Shown: in pieces, positions 1 to 9,088 of the stretch
Layout: each line of letters opens with the position of its first letter
Numbering within the stretch: position 1 is the stretch's first letter
Assembly: GCA_963791805.1 (NCBI GenBank)
Contig: CAWBTU010000003.1
Span: forward strand, 372,001-436,000
DNA length: 64,000 bases
Origin: JACMJL01 sp963791805
GTDB lineage: Bacteria > Bacillota > Clostridia > Clostridiales > Clostridiaceae
Direction of reading: 5' to 3'
Made by a program: the position numbers and the translations under genes
The notes under the pieces: model-generated
What the model was told of the DNA's origin: nothing
Seen by the model: only the letters and a program-made list of their open reading frames with translations
Database searches by the model: none

Positions 1-200
1 TTCTTCATTTCTTTTTGTATAATTATATTTGCTTCATTTATTTCATAGTTTAAAGAGGTTAATAATATCTGAGTCTTTTCCTTCATCTCCTGAGAATGAA
101 CCCTATTTTCCTCTGAACGAAACAACTTTTTCTCTAATATTTTTATTTTTTTCTCTAAATTACTAATATATTCTTCACTGTGATATTCCTTTTCTTTCAT
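1..200 (-). CDS. Partial coiled-coil protein (N-terminus only), downstream of FIST gene
   Basis: Runs off the left edge. The ATG (198-200) lies one base after the TAG stop of the FIST gene, with a GGAGAA ribosome site inside the end of that gene, so the two are co-transcribed. The visible 66 residues are highly charged and heptad-like (start MKEKEYHSEEYISNLEKK), as in a coiled coil. FIST genes are often followed by sensor histidine kinases or GGDEF proteins, so this may be the N-terminus of such a signalling protein. No catalytic domain is visible, and that identity is inference from context. Confidence 0.6.
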   Translation of the reverse strand, partial: MKEKEYHSEEYISNLEKKIKILEKKLFRSEENRVHSQEMKEKTQILLTSLNYEINEANIIIQKEMK

Positions 201-201
201 G

Positions 202-1359
202 CTATTTTTCTCCAATCAATAGAACAGCTATGGTACCATTATGAAATCTACTTTCCTCACCATTATAAAGCGGTGCTAATTCACCATAAGTATAAAACCC
301 ACATATGGAGAAATCTTCAGGCATCCTTTCTTTCATTAATAAATATTCTTTGCTTACTTTTGTACCCAAAATAGCCTTTCTTGCCGAACATGTAAAAACC
401 AAGGCCGCTTGAGGACTTATTCCTCTATATCCATCTATTGCATTTTTTAATGCAGTTTCTGAAGCCACACTAATTTTTTCTGTGGTACCAGCAACTAATT
501 GGACAATTGCATTTTCTGTTATGTCACCAAAAAAAGTAATGCTTTTGTCATTTTCATTAAAAGTAAAGGGACTCCTTATAAAAAATTTATCATCATTTTC
601 AGGAAAAACTGCTAATGGATACTCTGTTGGCACTCTGCTATAGTTTCCTCCCAAATATTTATTATAAAAATCTAATATTGGCTCATCTTCTAGCTCATAA
701 ACAATATTTTTATCAACTTTAGACACTCTCTTTTTGTGACCAATAGGTTCCCATCCATTAGCGATACCCGATGAAAAAATTATATCTCCTGAAAATAGCA
801 TTACTTGAACTGAATCAGTAAGGACTTGATCTTTATAAAATTGATAAGTTTTTTTCATTCCCCATTGATCAGCTGCTAGTCCACCAAAAATAGGAAACTT
901 AACACCAATGGTTTTCTGAATACCTTTTAGCATAGCAACACCACTTACAGTTAGGCTTTCGGATAATACTACACAAAATTTCGCTTCATTATCTAACTTA
1001 GATTGTGCTTCATTAACAGCATTCTTTGTTGCTTCGTCAATATTATTTGAAAGCTCTGTCCCAAGACCAGTCTTAATTTGAATTGTATCTGAATAAAAAA
1101 GTATCAATGTGATTGAGTCCTCTATACATCCTAACCTTGAAGACATTTCACCATCAGTTGTACACCCTATTAATTCTATATTGGGATACTTTAAATTAAT
1201 TTCATTTAATATAAGACCATGTTCAAAATTTACTGCACAATAAAGTATGCCTGCTTGTGGAATGAGATTACCCAATTTTTCATTACATTGTTCTAGTACT
1301 TCTTTGACAGCATCAATTTCATCAACATCTTCACTATGACCTACAGCTATCTTTAACAA
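202..1359 (-). CDS. FIST N/C domain sensor protein
   Basis: A 385-residue protein with the FIST_N + FIST_C layout. FIST domains are thought to bind small ligands, perhaps amino acids, and feed signal-transduction proteins. Family hallmarks include the N-terminal KIAVGHS segment, IGCTTDGEM near residue 65, and FGGLAAD near 165. No transmembrane segment or signal peptide is seen, so it is probably cytoplasmic. I chose the TTG start at 1359 because a strong AGGATGGAGG site sits 8 bases upstream; the in-frame ATG at 1374 overlaps that site. The next gene starts one base after the stop, suggesting a two-gene signalling operon. Ligand unknown. Confidence 0.85.
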   Translation of the reverse strand: MLKIAVGHSEDVDEIDAVKEVLEQCNEKLGNLIPQAGILYCAVNFEHGLILNEINLKYPNIELIGCTTDGEMSSRLGCIEDSITLILFYSDTIQIKTGLGTELSNNIDEATKNAVNEAQSKLDNEAKFCVVLSESLTVSGVAMLKGIQKTIGVKFPIFGGLAADQWGMKKTYQFYKDQVLTDSVQVMLFSGDIIFSSGIANGWEPIGHKKRVSKVDKNIVYELEDEPILDFYNKYLGGNYSRVPTEYPLAVFPENDDKFFIRSPFTFNENDKSITFFGDITENAIVQLVAGTTEKISVASETALKNAIDGYRGISPQAALVFTCSARKAILGTKVSKEYLLMKERMPEDFSICGFYTYGELAPLYNGEESRFHNGTIAVLLIGEK

Positions 1360-1663
1360 AAATATTACCTCCATCCTAAGCAAATATTTTAGACTTATAG
1401 TCCTTATATGGATTTTTTCGAATTTTCAGTCATATTAATGTATTAATATGACTATATCACTTTTATGTTATAGGTTCAACACCTTCAATTGAACTAATAA
1501 TTACCACTTTAATATACTGCGGCAACTATATTATCCTTTAATGAAAACAGGATAAATTCCTATATTCAGTGAATTACTATAATAAAACTGCTTCTTACTT
1601 ATAGCACTAATACTATAATGGAATATGGTATACTTATATAAAACATATAATGTGAGGAAAAAT
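1360..1663. other. Divergent intergenic region with inverted repeat
   Basis: No gene is visible in these 304 bases between the divergent FIST and SGNH-hydrolase genes. A 10-bp perfect inverted repeat, AGTCATATTA/TAATATGACT at 1428-1437 and 1444-1453 with a 6-base loop, could be an operator for either gene. Several TATAAT-like hexamers occur between 1610 and 1655, but none has a convincing -35 box. Confidence 0.4.
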
Positions 1664-2239
1664 ATGAAATTAGTTTGTATTGGTGATAGTTTAACCTATG
1701 GATATGGAGTTTTATCAGAGGCGTGTTGGGTAGATCTTATGAAAATGCATTTTGATATAGAAGTAATAAATGAAGGAGTAAATGGAGATACAACTTCCGG
1801 AATTCTTTCAAGATACTATAGCGATGTGATAGAGAAAAAACCAGATTACGTAATTATTATGGCAGGAACAAATGACATACTTATGAATTATCCTCTAAAA
1901 CTTGTTAAAGAGAATATTATATTATTAATAAAGGAAGCTAAAGAAAACAGCATAATACCTATAATTGCCTTACAGCCCCCAATAATAGCTGAACTTGCAG
2001 CGTCTTATTGGGACCAAACCGTTAATTATGAAACAGAAGCTAGAACTTTAGCTGCTTATATTAATTGGCTTAAAGTTTATTCTCAAGATAATAATATTGA
2101 TTTCGTGAATTTTTACGACCTCTTTATAAATGAAATCAATGTTAATAGCTTATATAGTGATGGTATACATCCAAATGCTGATGGACATAAATTAATGTTT
2201 GATGCTGTGTTTGAACTTTTAAGAAAATTTCGTTATTAA
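1664..2239 (+). CDS. SGNH/GDSL-family esterase or lipase
   Basis: A 191-residue SGNH hydrolase of the single-domain TesA/acylhydrolase type. Block I is IGDSLTYGYG (catalytic Ser about residue 8), the oxyanion Gly is in NEGVNGDTT, block III is AGTNDI, and block V is DGIHPNADGH with the catalytic Asp and His. No signal peptide is visible, so it probably acts in the cytoplasm on acyl or acetyl esters; the substrate cannot be read. The ATG at 1664 follows a GAGGA ribosome site; the longer frame from 1625 lacks one. It stands alone, with a hairpin terminator 32 bases after its stop. Confidence 0.85.
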   Translation: MKLVCIGDSLTYGYGVLSEACWVDLMKMHFDIEVINEGVNGDTTSGILSRYYSDVIEKKPDYVIIMAGTNDILMNYPLKLVKENIILLIKEAKENSIIPIIALQPPIIAELAASYWDQTVNYETEARTLAAYINWLKVYSQDNNIDFVNFYDLFINEINVNSLYSDGIHPNADGHKLMFDAVFELLRKFRY

Positions 2240-2270
2240 TGAAAATGTAATTTGATTGTGAAAGCAAAAG

Positions 2271-2298
2271 ACCATCAGATTGCATCAAATCTGATGGT
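2271..2298. terminator. Bidirectional hairpin terminator
   Basis: A 10-bp perfect stem ACCATCAGAT/ATCTGATGGT with an 8-base loop lies just after the SGNH hydrolase gene. T-rich sequence on the right and A-rich sequence on the left suit termination from both convergent sides. Confidence 0.75.
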
Positions 2299-2310
2299 TC
2301 AATTAAAATT

Positions 2311-2688
2311 CTATTTATCAAAACTAATAATGTAGGTGTTTATATCACTATTATCCCTCTGAGAATCCCCATAGGTGAAAGATAGCGCAGACCCTGTACT
2401 ATCCCAGCAAACATTTGAAATTGCTGGTGCCATTGGTTTATTCATTTCTATTGAAACAGTTCCATCCGCGTCTACTTTCCTATCTGGGGTACTGTCAACT
2501 TTTGTGTTTTTATCTCTTAAACTAGAAGCTTTAACAACTTTCTTTATATTCCCTGTTTTAGTATCTATAACTTTAATTGATGTATTATCAGTGTCATCAG
2601 CTCCAATAGTATTATTTCCTATTTTATTATCACTTTCTATATAAGCAGCTTTTGTTCCATCTGGTGATAGTAAAAAATTAGTTGTCAT
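2311..2688 (-). pseudogene. TolB/DPP-IV-like beta-propeller fragment
   Basis: A 125-residue frame beginning with a propeller-type repeat (LSPDGTKAAYIES) and ending with a second blade-like stretch (NVCWDSTGSALSFTYGD). These resemble TolB/WD40-like beta-propeller proteins, which are normally several hundred residues long. No ribosome site precedes the ATG, and no signal peptide or anchor is present. I read it as the 3' remnant of a longer secreted or lipoprotein propeller gene whose 5' part is lost. A short functional protein cannot be excluded. Confidence 0.45.
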
Positions 2689-2942
2689 AGAAATACATTT
2701 ATCGCAACAATAATGTTTTCTAAATTGTAATTGAAAGTTACGTTTTTCTTTGTTGTTTTTCCCATCATTTATCTAATATGTTTTGCTATTTACAGCTATT
2801 GCTAATTATATTCCTTGGCAACCCATTATTTAACTTATTGTACCATATTTACTATTGTTTAGCCATTTATTATGTTCTAAATTTGTATTTTATGAAAATA
2901 AAAGAAGAATACATAGAGCTATGCATGCTCATTTTTTTCTAC

Positions 2943-3518
2943 CTAACTCACATTATCTAATAATTTAAACTCTTCCATTCCGCTTAACATAGCATTTATA
3001 CATGCTTCTTGACATGACTCTTCTATGTTTTCCTTAAATATTTCCTTCCATAACTCGTAATCAAAATCTAATGCCTTTATTAAAGCTCCTATTAATATAT
3101 AATTTTCATTTCTAACATTTCTTGTTTCTTTTGCAATTAACCCTGCCTCAATAAATCTAACATTATTATATCTATCAAAGCTATTATATATTTTCCCTTT
3201 ATGTGTATCTATATCAATTGTAATATTATTTACTATCATATAGCCATCTTTTTTCAAATAACTTCCCCATCTAAGTGCTTCTAATCTGTCAAGTCCAAGT
3301 ATTATGTCTGCATTTCCTTTTTCTGTTAGTGGTGAATAAATCTTATCACCAAATCTTATTTGAGCATGTACACTTCCACCTTTTTCAGACATCCCATATA
3401 TTTCTGAAACCTTAACATCATATCCTATTGATACCAATCCTTTAGATATTAAGTCAGTTATTATATTTACACCTTTTCCACCAACCCCTGCTATAATTAT
3501 ACTTTTAATTCCATCCAT
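2943..3518 (-). CDS. iorB: Indolepyruvate:ferredoxin oxidoreductase beta subunit
   Basis: A 191-residue pyruvate ferredoxin/flavodoxin oxidoreductase gamma-type domain. It begins with the family's glycine-rich IIIAGVGGKGVN motif and contains the EIYGMSEKGGSVHAQIR segment typical of IorB. With IorA it oxidatively decarboxylates aryl-2-oxoacids (indolepyruvate, phenylpyruvate) to acyl-CoA in the cytoplasm, reducing ferredoxin during aromatic amino-acid fermentation. Its start overlaps the end of iorA by 14 bases, so translation is probably coupled. Length is normal for the family. Confidence 0.93.
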   Translation of the reverse strand: MDGIKSIIIAGVGGKGVNIITDLISKGLVSIGYDVKVSEIYGMSEKGGSVHAQIRFGDKIYSPLTEKGNADIILGLDRLEALRWGSYLKKDGYMIVNNITIDIDTHKGKIYNSFDRYNNVRFIEAGLIAKETRNVRNENYILIGALIKALDFDYELWKEIFKENIEESCQEACINAMLSGMEEFKLLDNVS

Positions 3519-5271
3519 TGTTACTATTCCTCCTTATCCCGTTATTTGTACATACTTGATAGCAAATTCCGCATCCGCTACATTCTAGCTTATCTATTGT
3601 TATACTGTTTTTAGCCACCTTAATAGCTGGGCAACCTATATTAATGCATTTCCCACAACCAGTGCATGTTTCTGCATTAATATTATACTTTTCAATCATT
3701 TCATTTTTACTTTTTAATAACTCACAACTATGTTTTGAAATTATAACAAAAGGTTCTGTACTATTTTTAGCTTCCTTAACACACTCTCTTACCTGCTGAA
3801 AGTCTACTGTATCTATAACCTTAAGGTTCTCTTGTTTTACACCTAAAGCCAATACAATATTCTCAATTTTAATTTCTTCAGTAGAATCTCCATTTAGGGT
3901 TCTACCTGTACCTGGATTATCTTGATTTCCAGTCATTGAAGTAGACTTATTATCTAAAATACATACTACAATTGGAGTTTTATTATATACAGCATTTAAC
4001 AATCCTGTCATACCTGAGTGAAAAAATGTTCCATCGCCAATAAATGAAAATATCTTTTTTCCCATAGGCTTGAAGTCTTGCGTTCTTTGCATACCTGTAG
4101 CCATAGATATAGATGCTCCCATGCACAAAACTATATCTAAAGCTTTTAATGGTTCCATTCCTCCCATTGTATAACATCCTATATCTCCTACTGGAACAAT
4201 ACTTGGGTCCTCTTTTATTACTTGATAAATTCCTCTATATGCACAGCCTGTACATAATCTTGGTGTTCTTGGTGGGATTTTAACCTCTTCAAAATATTCA
4301 CTTTTTTCTCCCTTTATAGCTTCTCTTATTATGTCTGGGTTTAATTCACCACATATGGGGAGTATTTCTTTTCCTATGCAATTTATTCCCATAGCCTTTA
4401 ATGCTGTTTCAATAAAGGGTTCTCCTTCTTCTACTACATATATCTTCTCAACCTTTGATGAAAATTCTTCAGCTTTCTTGTGTGGAAATGGGTAACTCAT
4501 TCCTAGCTTTAAATAAGATACAGAGTCACCAAATATTTCTTTAACATATTCATAGGATATTCCACTTGTTACAATGCCTACAGAAGACTCATTCAATTCC
4601 ATTTTATTTAATTTTGTAACATTAGAGTATTCTTCCATTACCTTTAAATTTTCTTCGATTTCAAGGTGTCTTTTCCTAGACACAGCTGGTATCAATAGTC
4701 TATCTAATCCTTTCTTTTTATATTCTTTATAAACTTCTTCTACCTTATGTTTTTCTTCAAATTCTACAATACTCTTAGACTGAGATACTCTTGTAGTTGT
4801 TCTAAATAACACAGGTGTATTAAAACTTTCACTTACTTCAAATGCCTCCATAATGAAATCCCTACATTCTTGAGAATTAGATGGCTCTATTAAAGGCATT
4901 TTTGCATGAATTGCATATATTCTATTATCTTGTTCATTTTGGGATGAATGCACACCAGGGTCATCTGCTGAAACAACTACTAAACCTGAATTAACGCCTA
5001 AATAAGTCATATTAAACAAGGGATCTGCTGCCACATTCACTCCTACATGTTTCATTGTTGTAAGACTTCTAACACCTGCTATGCACGCACCTGAAGCTAC
5101 CTCTAATGCAACCTTTTCATTAGGTGCCCATTCCGCATATACCCCTTCATATTCACTGAAGCTCTTTGTGATTTCAGTACTTGGTTCACCTGGGTACGAT
5201 GAAACTATTTTACAATTTGCTTCATATGCGCCCCTTGCGATTCCTTCATTTCCTAGCATTAAAGCTCTCAT
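3505..5271 (-). CDS. iorA: Indolepyruvate:ferredoxin oxidoreductase alpha subunit
   Basis: A 588-residue catalytic subunit. The N-terminal POR-type pyrimidine-binding domain includes SSYPGEPSTEI and MKHVGVNVAADP. The thiamine-diphosphate domain (about 345-500) has GDIGCYTMGG and the GDGTFFHSG metal/TPP motif. Two C-terminal [4Fe-4S] ferredoxin clusters are marked by CTGCGKC and CSGCGIC. It catalyses ferredoxin-linked oxidative decarboxylation of arylpyruvates together with iorB, which overlaps its 3' end. The second half of the first cluster reads CINIGCP, as in other IorA proteins. A standalone two-gene operon; no regulatory site recognised in the 230 bases upstream. Confidence 0.95.
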   Translation of the reverse strand: MRALMLGNEGIARGAYEANCKIVSSYPGEPSTEITKSFSEYEGVYAEWAPNEKVALEVASGACIAGVRSLTTMKHVGVNVAADPLFNMTYLGVNSGLVVVSADDPGVHSSQNEQDNRIYAIHAKMPLIEPSNSQECRDFIMEAFEVSESFNTPVLFRTTTRVSQSKSIVEFEEKHKVEEVYKEYKKKGLDRLLIPAVSRKRHLEIEENLKVMEEYSNVTKLNKMELNESSVGIVTSGISYEYVKEIFGDSVSYLKLGMSYPFPHKKAEEFSSKVEKIYVVEEGEPFIETALKAMGINCIGKEILPICGELNPDIIREAIKGEKSEYFEEVKIPPRTPRLCTGCAYRGIYQVIKEDPSIVPVGDIGCYTMGGMEPLKALDIVLCMGASISMATGMQRTQDFKPMGKKIFSFIGDGTFFHSGMTGLLNAVYNKTPIVVCILDNKSTSMTGNQDNPGTGRTLNGDSTEEIKIENIVLALGVKQENLKVIDTVDFQQVRECVKEAKNSTEPFVIISKHSCELLKSKNEMIEKYNINAETCTGCGKCINIGCPAIKVAKNSITIDKLECSGCGICYQVCTNNGIRRNSNNGWN

Positions 5272-5501
5272 TCAATCTCCTCCCTTACTGTCGTTTTCTT
5301 TAAAAACCTTTTGTAAATCATAGTGCTCTAGCTGTTCTATCTTTTGAATTTTCTTTATTTTATACCTATAAATTACAAATTTGTTTATTATGATATATAT
5401 TGTAACATATTTTAAGTTGCTTATTCAAAACTTTATTACTACAAATATATACATAATATTACAGGAGACTTTGAATACCATTGATCTCTTGAGTAGATTC
5501 A

Positions 5502-6038
5502 TTAGTACTTCTCTCTGTGAAGTAATTGTGATCCTAATGAGTTAGCTAAATAATTAATAAAAGTTATACTTAATAATATAAATACTTGGATAACTAACAA
5601 TTGCATCTTAGTTATTGGAATTATATTTGTTATTTGTACAGAATAGGCTAAAGTAAAGCAGGTTATCAATTTTGAAAGAATTGCAATTGTTATGAATGTA
5701 CCGAAGGAAATTCCAGTAACTTCAGCTCCAACACAAATAACACCATCCGGAAATATTGGTAAAATAAATAGTAATCCTGTAACTAGTATTTCATTTTTCT
5801 TCACATATTTACTAAACCTATTTAGTTGTTCTGTTTTTATAAATCTTCTTATATGTGGTGCTCCAGAAAATTTAGAAATTAAATACATAGTCATTACTCC
5901 ACTGATAATTCCAGAAAAACCAATTATAAAACCTTTAAATGGACCAAAGGCCACGCTGCCGGCAAAAACTGTTACTGATTCTGGTATTGGTAGGAATATT
6001 GCTTTTGTAAAACATATTAAAAAGTATAGTAACTCCAT
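5502..6038 (-). CDS. VTT-domain (TVP38/DedA-like) membrane protein
   Basis: A 178-residue integral membrane protein with about five hydrophobic segments. It shows the VTT/SNARE-associated signature: an early PIPES motif, the FAGSVAFGPFKGFIIG re-entrant segment, and FILPIFPDGVICVGA in the middle. DedA/TVP38 relatives act in lipid flipping and membrane homeostasis; the substrate here is unknown. It is short for the family but appears intact at both ends. Single gene, no clear partner. Confidence 0.8.
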   Translation of the reverse strand: MELLYFLICFTKAIFLPIPESVTVFAGSVAFGPFKGFIIGFSGIISGVMTMYLISKFSGAPHIRRFIKTEQLNRFSKYVKKNEILVTGLLFILPIFPDGVICVGAEVTGISFGTFITIAILSKLITCFTLAYSVQITNIIPITKMQLLVIQVFILLSITFINYLANSLGSQLLHREKY

Positions 6039-6119
6039 ATTATATTCTCCTTACAAATCAATCTTCTTATCTAAAGGATTTAATTATCTTGATAAGTTAT
6101 ATCTCAATTCTAAAGAATA

Positions 6120-6154
6120 AATCTTAATATACTTAGCATAAATATATTAAGATT
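6120..6154. promoter_or_regulatory. 12-bp inverted repeat upstream of VTT gene
   Basis: Perfect arms AATCTTAATATA (6120-6131) and TATATTAAGATT (6143-6154) with an 11-base loop. It lies between the end of the histidine-kinase gene and the start of the VTT gene. It could be an operator for the VTT gene, possibly of the adjacent response regulator, or part of a weak terminator. Confidence 0.35.
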
Positions 6155-6173
6155 TATTAAGAAATTACGCAAA

Positions 6174-6203
6174 AAAATCATACCCTCTATCGGCTATGAT
6201 TTT
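6174..6203 (-). terminator. Terminator of the methyltransferase-VanRS-like operon
   Basis: Stem AAAATCATA/TATGATTTT with a 12-base loop, followed on the minus strand by a run of T. It overlaps the stop codon of the histidine kinase gene. Confidence 0.65.
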
Positions 6204-7726
6204 TGGAGTAACATAATAAATTTTATTGTATTACCTTGGCATTCACACCAAAGCTCTCCTCCATGCAATTCAACAATTTTTTTAGAAATCGCCAGTCCTA
6301 ACCCTGAACCTTCATTGTCTGAGGCTCTTGATTTATCCAATCTATACATTTTCTCAAACATTTTTTCTAAATCTTCTTTATCTATTTGGGGGCCAATGTT
6401 TTCAAAAGTTATTTTTATATTATCATTCAATTCCATCATATAAACTTTAAAAGTAGTACCAGTGAAACTATAATTCTCTGCATTTTTTACAATGTTCTCT
6501 ATTACCCTTACAAGTCTGTGAACATCTATTTCACACCACAATTCTTGAGTGAAGCTTTCTATCTCAACTTTAATATTCTTATTTTCAAAAAATGGGATAT
6601 GTTCCCCCACAATTTGATTTATCAATATAGCTATATTAAACGGAATTTTTTCGAGTATAATATAGTCATTAGTGAGCTTTGTATACTCAAAGAGCTCTTC
6701 CATAAGTTTCTTTAAACTTAAACTCTTTCTATAAACTATATCTAAATATTCTTTCTGTTCTTCCCCATAAGTATATTTATTATTAAGCAGTTCCAAATAT
6801 CCTATGATTGAAGTCAAAGGCGTTCTTAAATCATGAGAAACAGCTACTATAAGTTCATTCTTAGCTTGTTCATTTTTCTTTTCCAACTCATAGCTATCTT
6901 TAAGCCTAGTAGACATTATATTTATACTACTTGCCAGTTCTGAAAGTTCATCATTTCCTTTAATAATAAGCTCATCCAAATATTTAATTTCAGATATTTT
7001 CTTCACTTGTGAAGTCATATAATTCAAATATTCAATCCTCTTATTGATAGCAGTCAATATAATTAAGATAAAAGCCACAATAACAACAACAATAAACCCC
7101 GAGGCGATAGTATTATAAGTTCTAACGAAAGTTTGGGGCGCAATATTGTTATAATCTAATAAATAGCTTTTTGTAAATTTACTTATGGAATTAAGAAGCA
7201 CTATGCTAGCGACAAACGCTATACCAATGACAAAAATAAGCCTTAACCCTATTTTGCTTATGAACAGCGCTCTATTTCTTATTATACTTATTAAAGTATA
7301 AATTAATATTATCGTAATCATGATAAATGTTCCTATTATAACTAGGCTATATCTATTTATACTTATATTCTTACCACTTATAGGATTAAATTCTTGATAT
7401 ATATTACCTAAAAAAAGAACAATTGAACTAATTAGAAAAGGAATTCCAATGAAAAAAAACACTTTATTATCCATCCGTTTGATTTTCAGTGGCTTTTTTC
7501 TTACTTTAATAATACATATGTAGGTTAAAATAATGGCTATTGAAATAACTATACTTAAAAATAGTATCATAGGATTAAAAAACTTCACACTTGCTCCGTT
7601 TCTCTTTTTTTCAAAAATTATATAATATGTATCCCTTATTACAATTATCATATTGCTTATTGAAAATATCACTAATTGAACCATCAATAACTTTAAGAAT
7701 CTGTTTATTATCGATTCATTTTTCAT
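6194..7726 (-). CDS. VanS-like membrane sensor histidine kinase
   Basis: A 510-residue kinase. The N-terminal half has about six hydrophobic segments within residues 1-225. A HAMP-like linker precedes the HisKA box SHDLRTPLTSI (phospho-acceptor about His298). The HATPase domain has an N-box ENIVKNAENYS and a G2 box GSGLGLAISKKIVELHGG. It overlaps the response-regulator gene by 4 bases (ATGA), so the two form a cognate pair. The multi-pass sensor half resembles kinases that watch the cell envelope; the actual signal is unknown. It probably phosphorylates the neighbouring OmpR-type regulator. Confidence 0.93.
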   Translation of the reverse strand: MKNESIINRFLKLLMVQLVIFSISNMIIVIRDTYYIIFEKKRNGASVKFFNPMILFLSIVISIAIILTYICIIKVRKKPLKIKRMDNKVFFFIGIPFLISSIVLFLGNIYQEFNPISGKNISINRYSLVIIGTFIMITIILIYTLISIIRNRALFISKIGLRLIFVIGIAFVASIVLLNSISKFTKSYLLDYNNIAPQTFVRTYNTIASGFIVVVIVAFILIILTAINKRIEYLNYMTSQVKKISEIKYLDELIIKGNDELSELASSINIMSTRLKDSYELEKKNEQAKNELIVAVSHDLRTPLTSIIGYLELLNNKYTYGEEQKEYLDIVYRKSLSLKKLMEELFEYTKLTNDYIILEKIPFNIAILINQIVGEHIPFFENKNIKVEIESFTQELWCEIDVHRLVRVIENIVKNAENYSFTGTTFKVYMMELNDNIKITFENIGPQIDKEDLEKMFEKMYRLDKSRASDNEGSGLGLAISKKIVELHGGELWCECQGNTIKFIMLLQKS

Positions 7727-8406
7727 ATTTTATAACCTACTCCCCAAACGGTTTTTATATATTGAGGGGACTTAGGGTCAATTTCAATTTTTTGTCTTAA
7801 GTTTGTTATATGAACTACTACAGATGTATCTGAAACTATGAAACTCTCCTTCCACACCATTTCATATATCTTCTCCACTGTAAATACCATTCCCCTATTA
7901 ATAGCTAAGCATTTTAAAATGTCGAATTCCTTTGGAGTGAGTTTAATCTTCTCGTCTCTAACTGTAACTTCATGCGTATCAGTATTAATAATTAACTCCT
8001 CTATTTGAATTATACTTTTATTTGGGTCATTCCCGTTAAAAATTTTGTATCTTCTCAACTGAGCCTTTACTCTGGCTAAAAGTTCCATGGATCCAAAAGG
8101 CTTTGAAATATAATCATCTGCTCCAATTGCAAGTCCCTGTATCTTGTCTATCTCTTCTCCTTTTGCAGAAAGAAATATTATAGGCATTGCATATTTCTCT
8201 CTAATTTTTATACAAGTAGATACACCATCAAGTTTTGGCATCATCACATCTAGTATTATTAAATCATATTCATAAGCTTCAATTATCCTTAAGGCTTCTT
8301 CTCCGTTAGAGGCTTTATCTACAATATAACCTTCGCTTTTCAAATAAGTTTCAATTAAATTTCTTATTGTAATTTCATCATCAACAACTAAAATTCTTTC
8401 CTTCAT
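7723..8406 (-). CDS. OmpR/VanR-family response regulator
   Basis: A 227-residue regulator with a receiver domain (acidic pocket DDE near the start, phospho-acceptor Asp in LIILDVMMPKLDG about residue 53, conserved Lys in ISKPF) and a C-terminal winged-helix DNA-binding domain (LTPKEFDILKCLA, IKTVWGVGYKI). It starts 4 bases inside the methyltransferase gene and ends 4 bases inside the kinase gene, so all three are translationally coupled. It likely controls its own operon and perhaps neighbouring envelope genes. Confidence 0.95.
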   Translation of the reverse strand: MKERILVVDDEITIRNLIETYLKSEGYIVDKASNGEEALRIIEAYEYDLIILDVMMPKLDGVSTCIKIREKYAMPIIFLSAKGEEIDKIQGLAIGADDYISKPFGSMELLARVKAQLRRYKIFNGNDPNKSIIQIEELIINTDTHEVTVRDEKIKLTPKEFDILKCLAINRGMVFTVEKIYEMVWKESFIVSDTSVVVHITNLRQKIEIDPKSPQYIKTVWGVGYKI

Positions 8407-8966
8407 AATTTCTCCTTTACACTACATTTAAGCACATATGCAGGTGGTAAATTTAATAATACCTTTTTGGTCCGTATGCTGTAAAAATAATTACTGAAGA
8501 AATTTCTCTTTATTAACGAATACTGAAAAGTAATAAACTCACCCTTTTTGCTCAGTATTTCTTTAGTATTTTCCATAATTTTCTTCGAGGTGTTTTTTGG
8601 TAATACTGTAAAAGGAAGTCCTGATATTATATAATCTACCTTTTTTGCATTAAAATATTTTAGATATTTTTTTATGTTTTCAGCCCCATCATTTATTATT
8701 ATAACATTTTTCTTATATCCATAAATACTTGAAAGCTCACTGCAAAACTCTTTATTATTTTCTAAAACAATTAATACCGTATCCTCTTTTTTCCTCGCAA
8801 TAAGTTTTTCTGTAAAAACTCCTGTCCCTGGTCCGTATTCGATAATACAGTTGCATTTTTCAAAGTTTATATCCTCTATCATTTTCTCAGCTAAGTATTT
8901 GCTACTTGGGGCTAAAGCTCCAATGAATTTGGGATTTTTTAGAAATTCTCTAATTAATTCAAACAT
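8403..8966 (-). CDS. Class I SAM methyltransferase (phospholipid N-methyltransferase/rRNA dimethylase-like)
   Basis: About 187 residues. Motif I is IIEYGPGTGVFTEKL and motif IV is DYIISGLPF. The N-terminus FIGALAPSSKYLAEKM is characteristic of PmtA-like phospholipid N-methyltransferases, which share ancestry with KsgA-type rRNA dimethylases. It probably methylates phosphatidylethanolamine or another membrane amine, but activity is inferred from family only. It is the first gene of an operon with a two-component system. I prefer the ATG at 8966; a GTG at 8975 is also possible and neither has a strong ribosome site. Confidence 0.8.
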   Translation of the reverse strand: MFELIREFLKNPKFIGALAPSSKYLAEKMIEDINFEKCNCIIEYGPGTGVFTEKLIARKKEDTVLIVLENNKEFCSELSSIYGYKKNVIIINDGAENIKKYLKYFNAKKVDYIISGLPFTVLPKNTSKKIMENTKEILSKKGEFITFQYSLIKRNFFSNYFYSIRTKKVLLNLPPAYVLKCSVKEKL

Positions 8967-9031
8967 AAGTCTCACTTTCTTTATTTAGTATGAAACTTAC
9001 TTTATATTAAATAGATTAAGAAGTATAAAAG

Positions 9032-9059
9032 AAAAATATTAAGAATTCTTAATATTTTT
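9032..9059. terminator. AT-rich perfect palindrome, likely bidirectional terminator
   Basis: The stretch AAAAATATTAAG...CTTAATATTTTT, centred on GAATTC, is a perfect palindrome with A and T runs at its ends. It lies downstream of the GGDEF gene and upstream of the methyltransferase operon, immediately outside the leftmost attachment-like site. Confidence 0.5.
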
Positions 9060-9063
9060 TGAC

Positions 9064-9084
9064 TCATTTATGATAGGGTTCACC
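9064..9084 (-). other. Leftmost rlmH-type attachment site (att A)
   Basis: Read on the minus strand, these 21 bases encode Gly-Glu-Pro-Tyr-His-Lys-stop, the universal C-terminus of RlmH, with no rlmH gene attached. Upstream codons read Cys-Phe-Thr-Arg-Tyr. It matches the internal copy at 13667-13687 in 19 of 21 positions. SCC elements of staphylococci leave exactly such duplicated rlmH ends at their boundaries. Just inside it (9093-9110) is a degenerate version of the terminal inverted repeat found at 13698. Confidence 0.8.
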
Positions 9085-9088
9085 GTAT

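Noticed and set aside
2375..2644. Plus-strand frame opposite the propeller fragment
   Set aside because: No ribosome site, low-complexity hydrophobic translation; it is a shadow of the minus-strand frame.
5180..5200. Another GGTTCACC match in the left flank
   Set aside because: It lies within iorA and encodes the conserved PGEPS motif, not an RlmH end.
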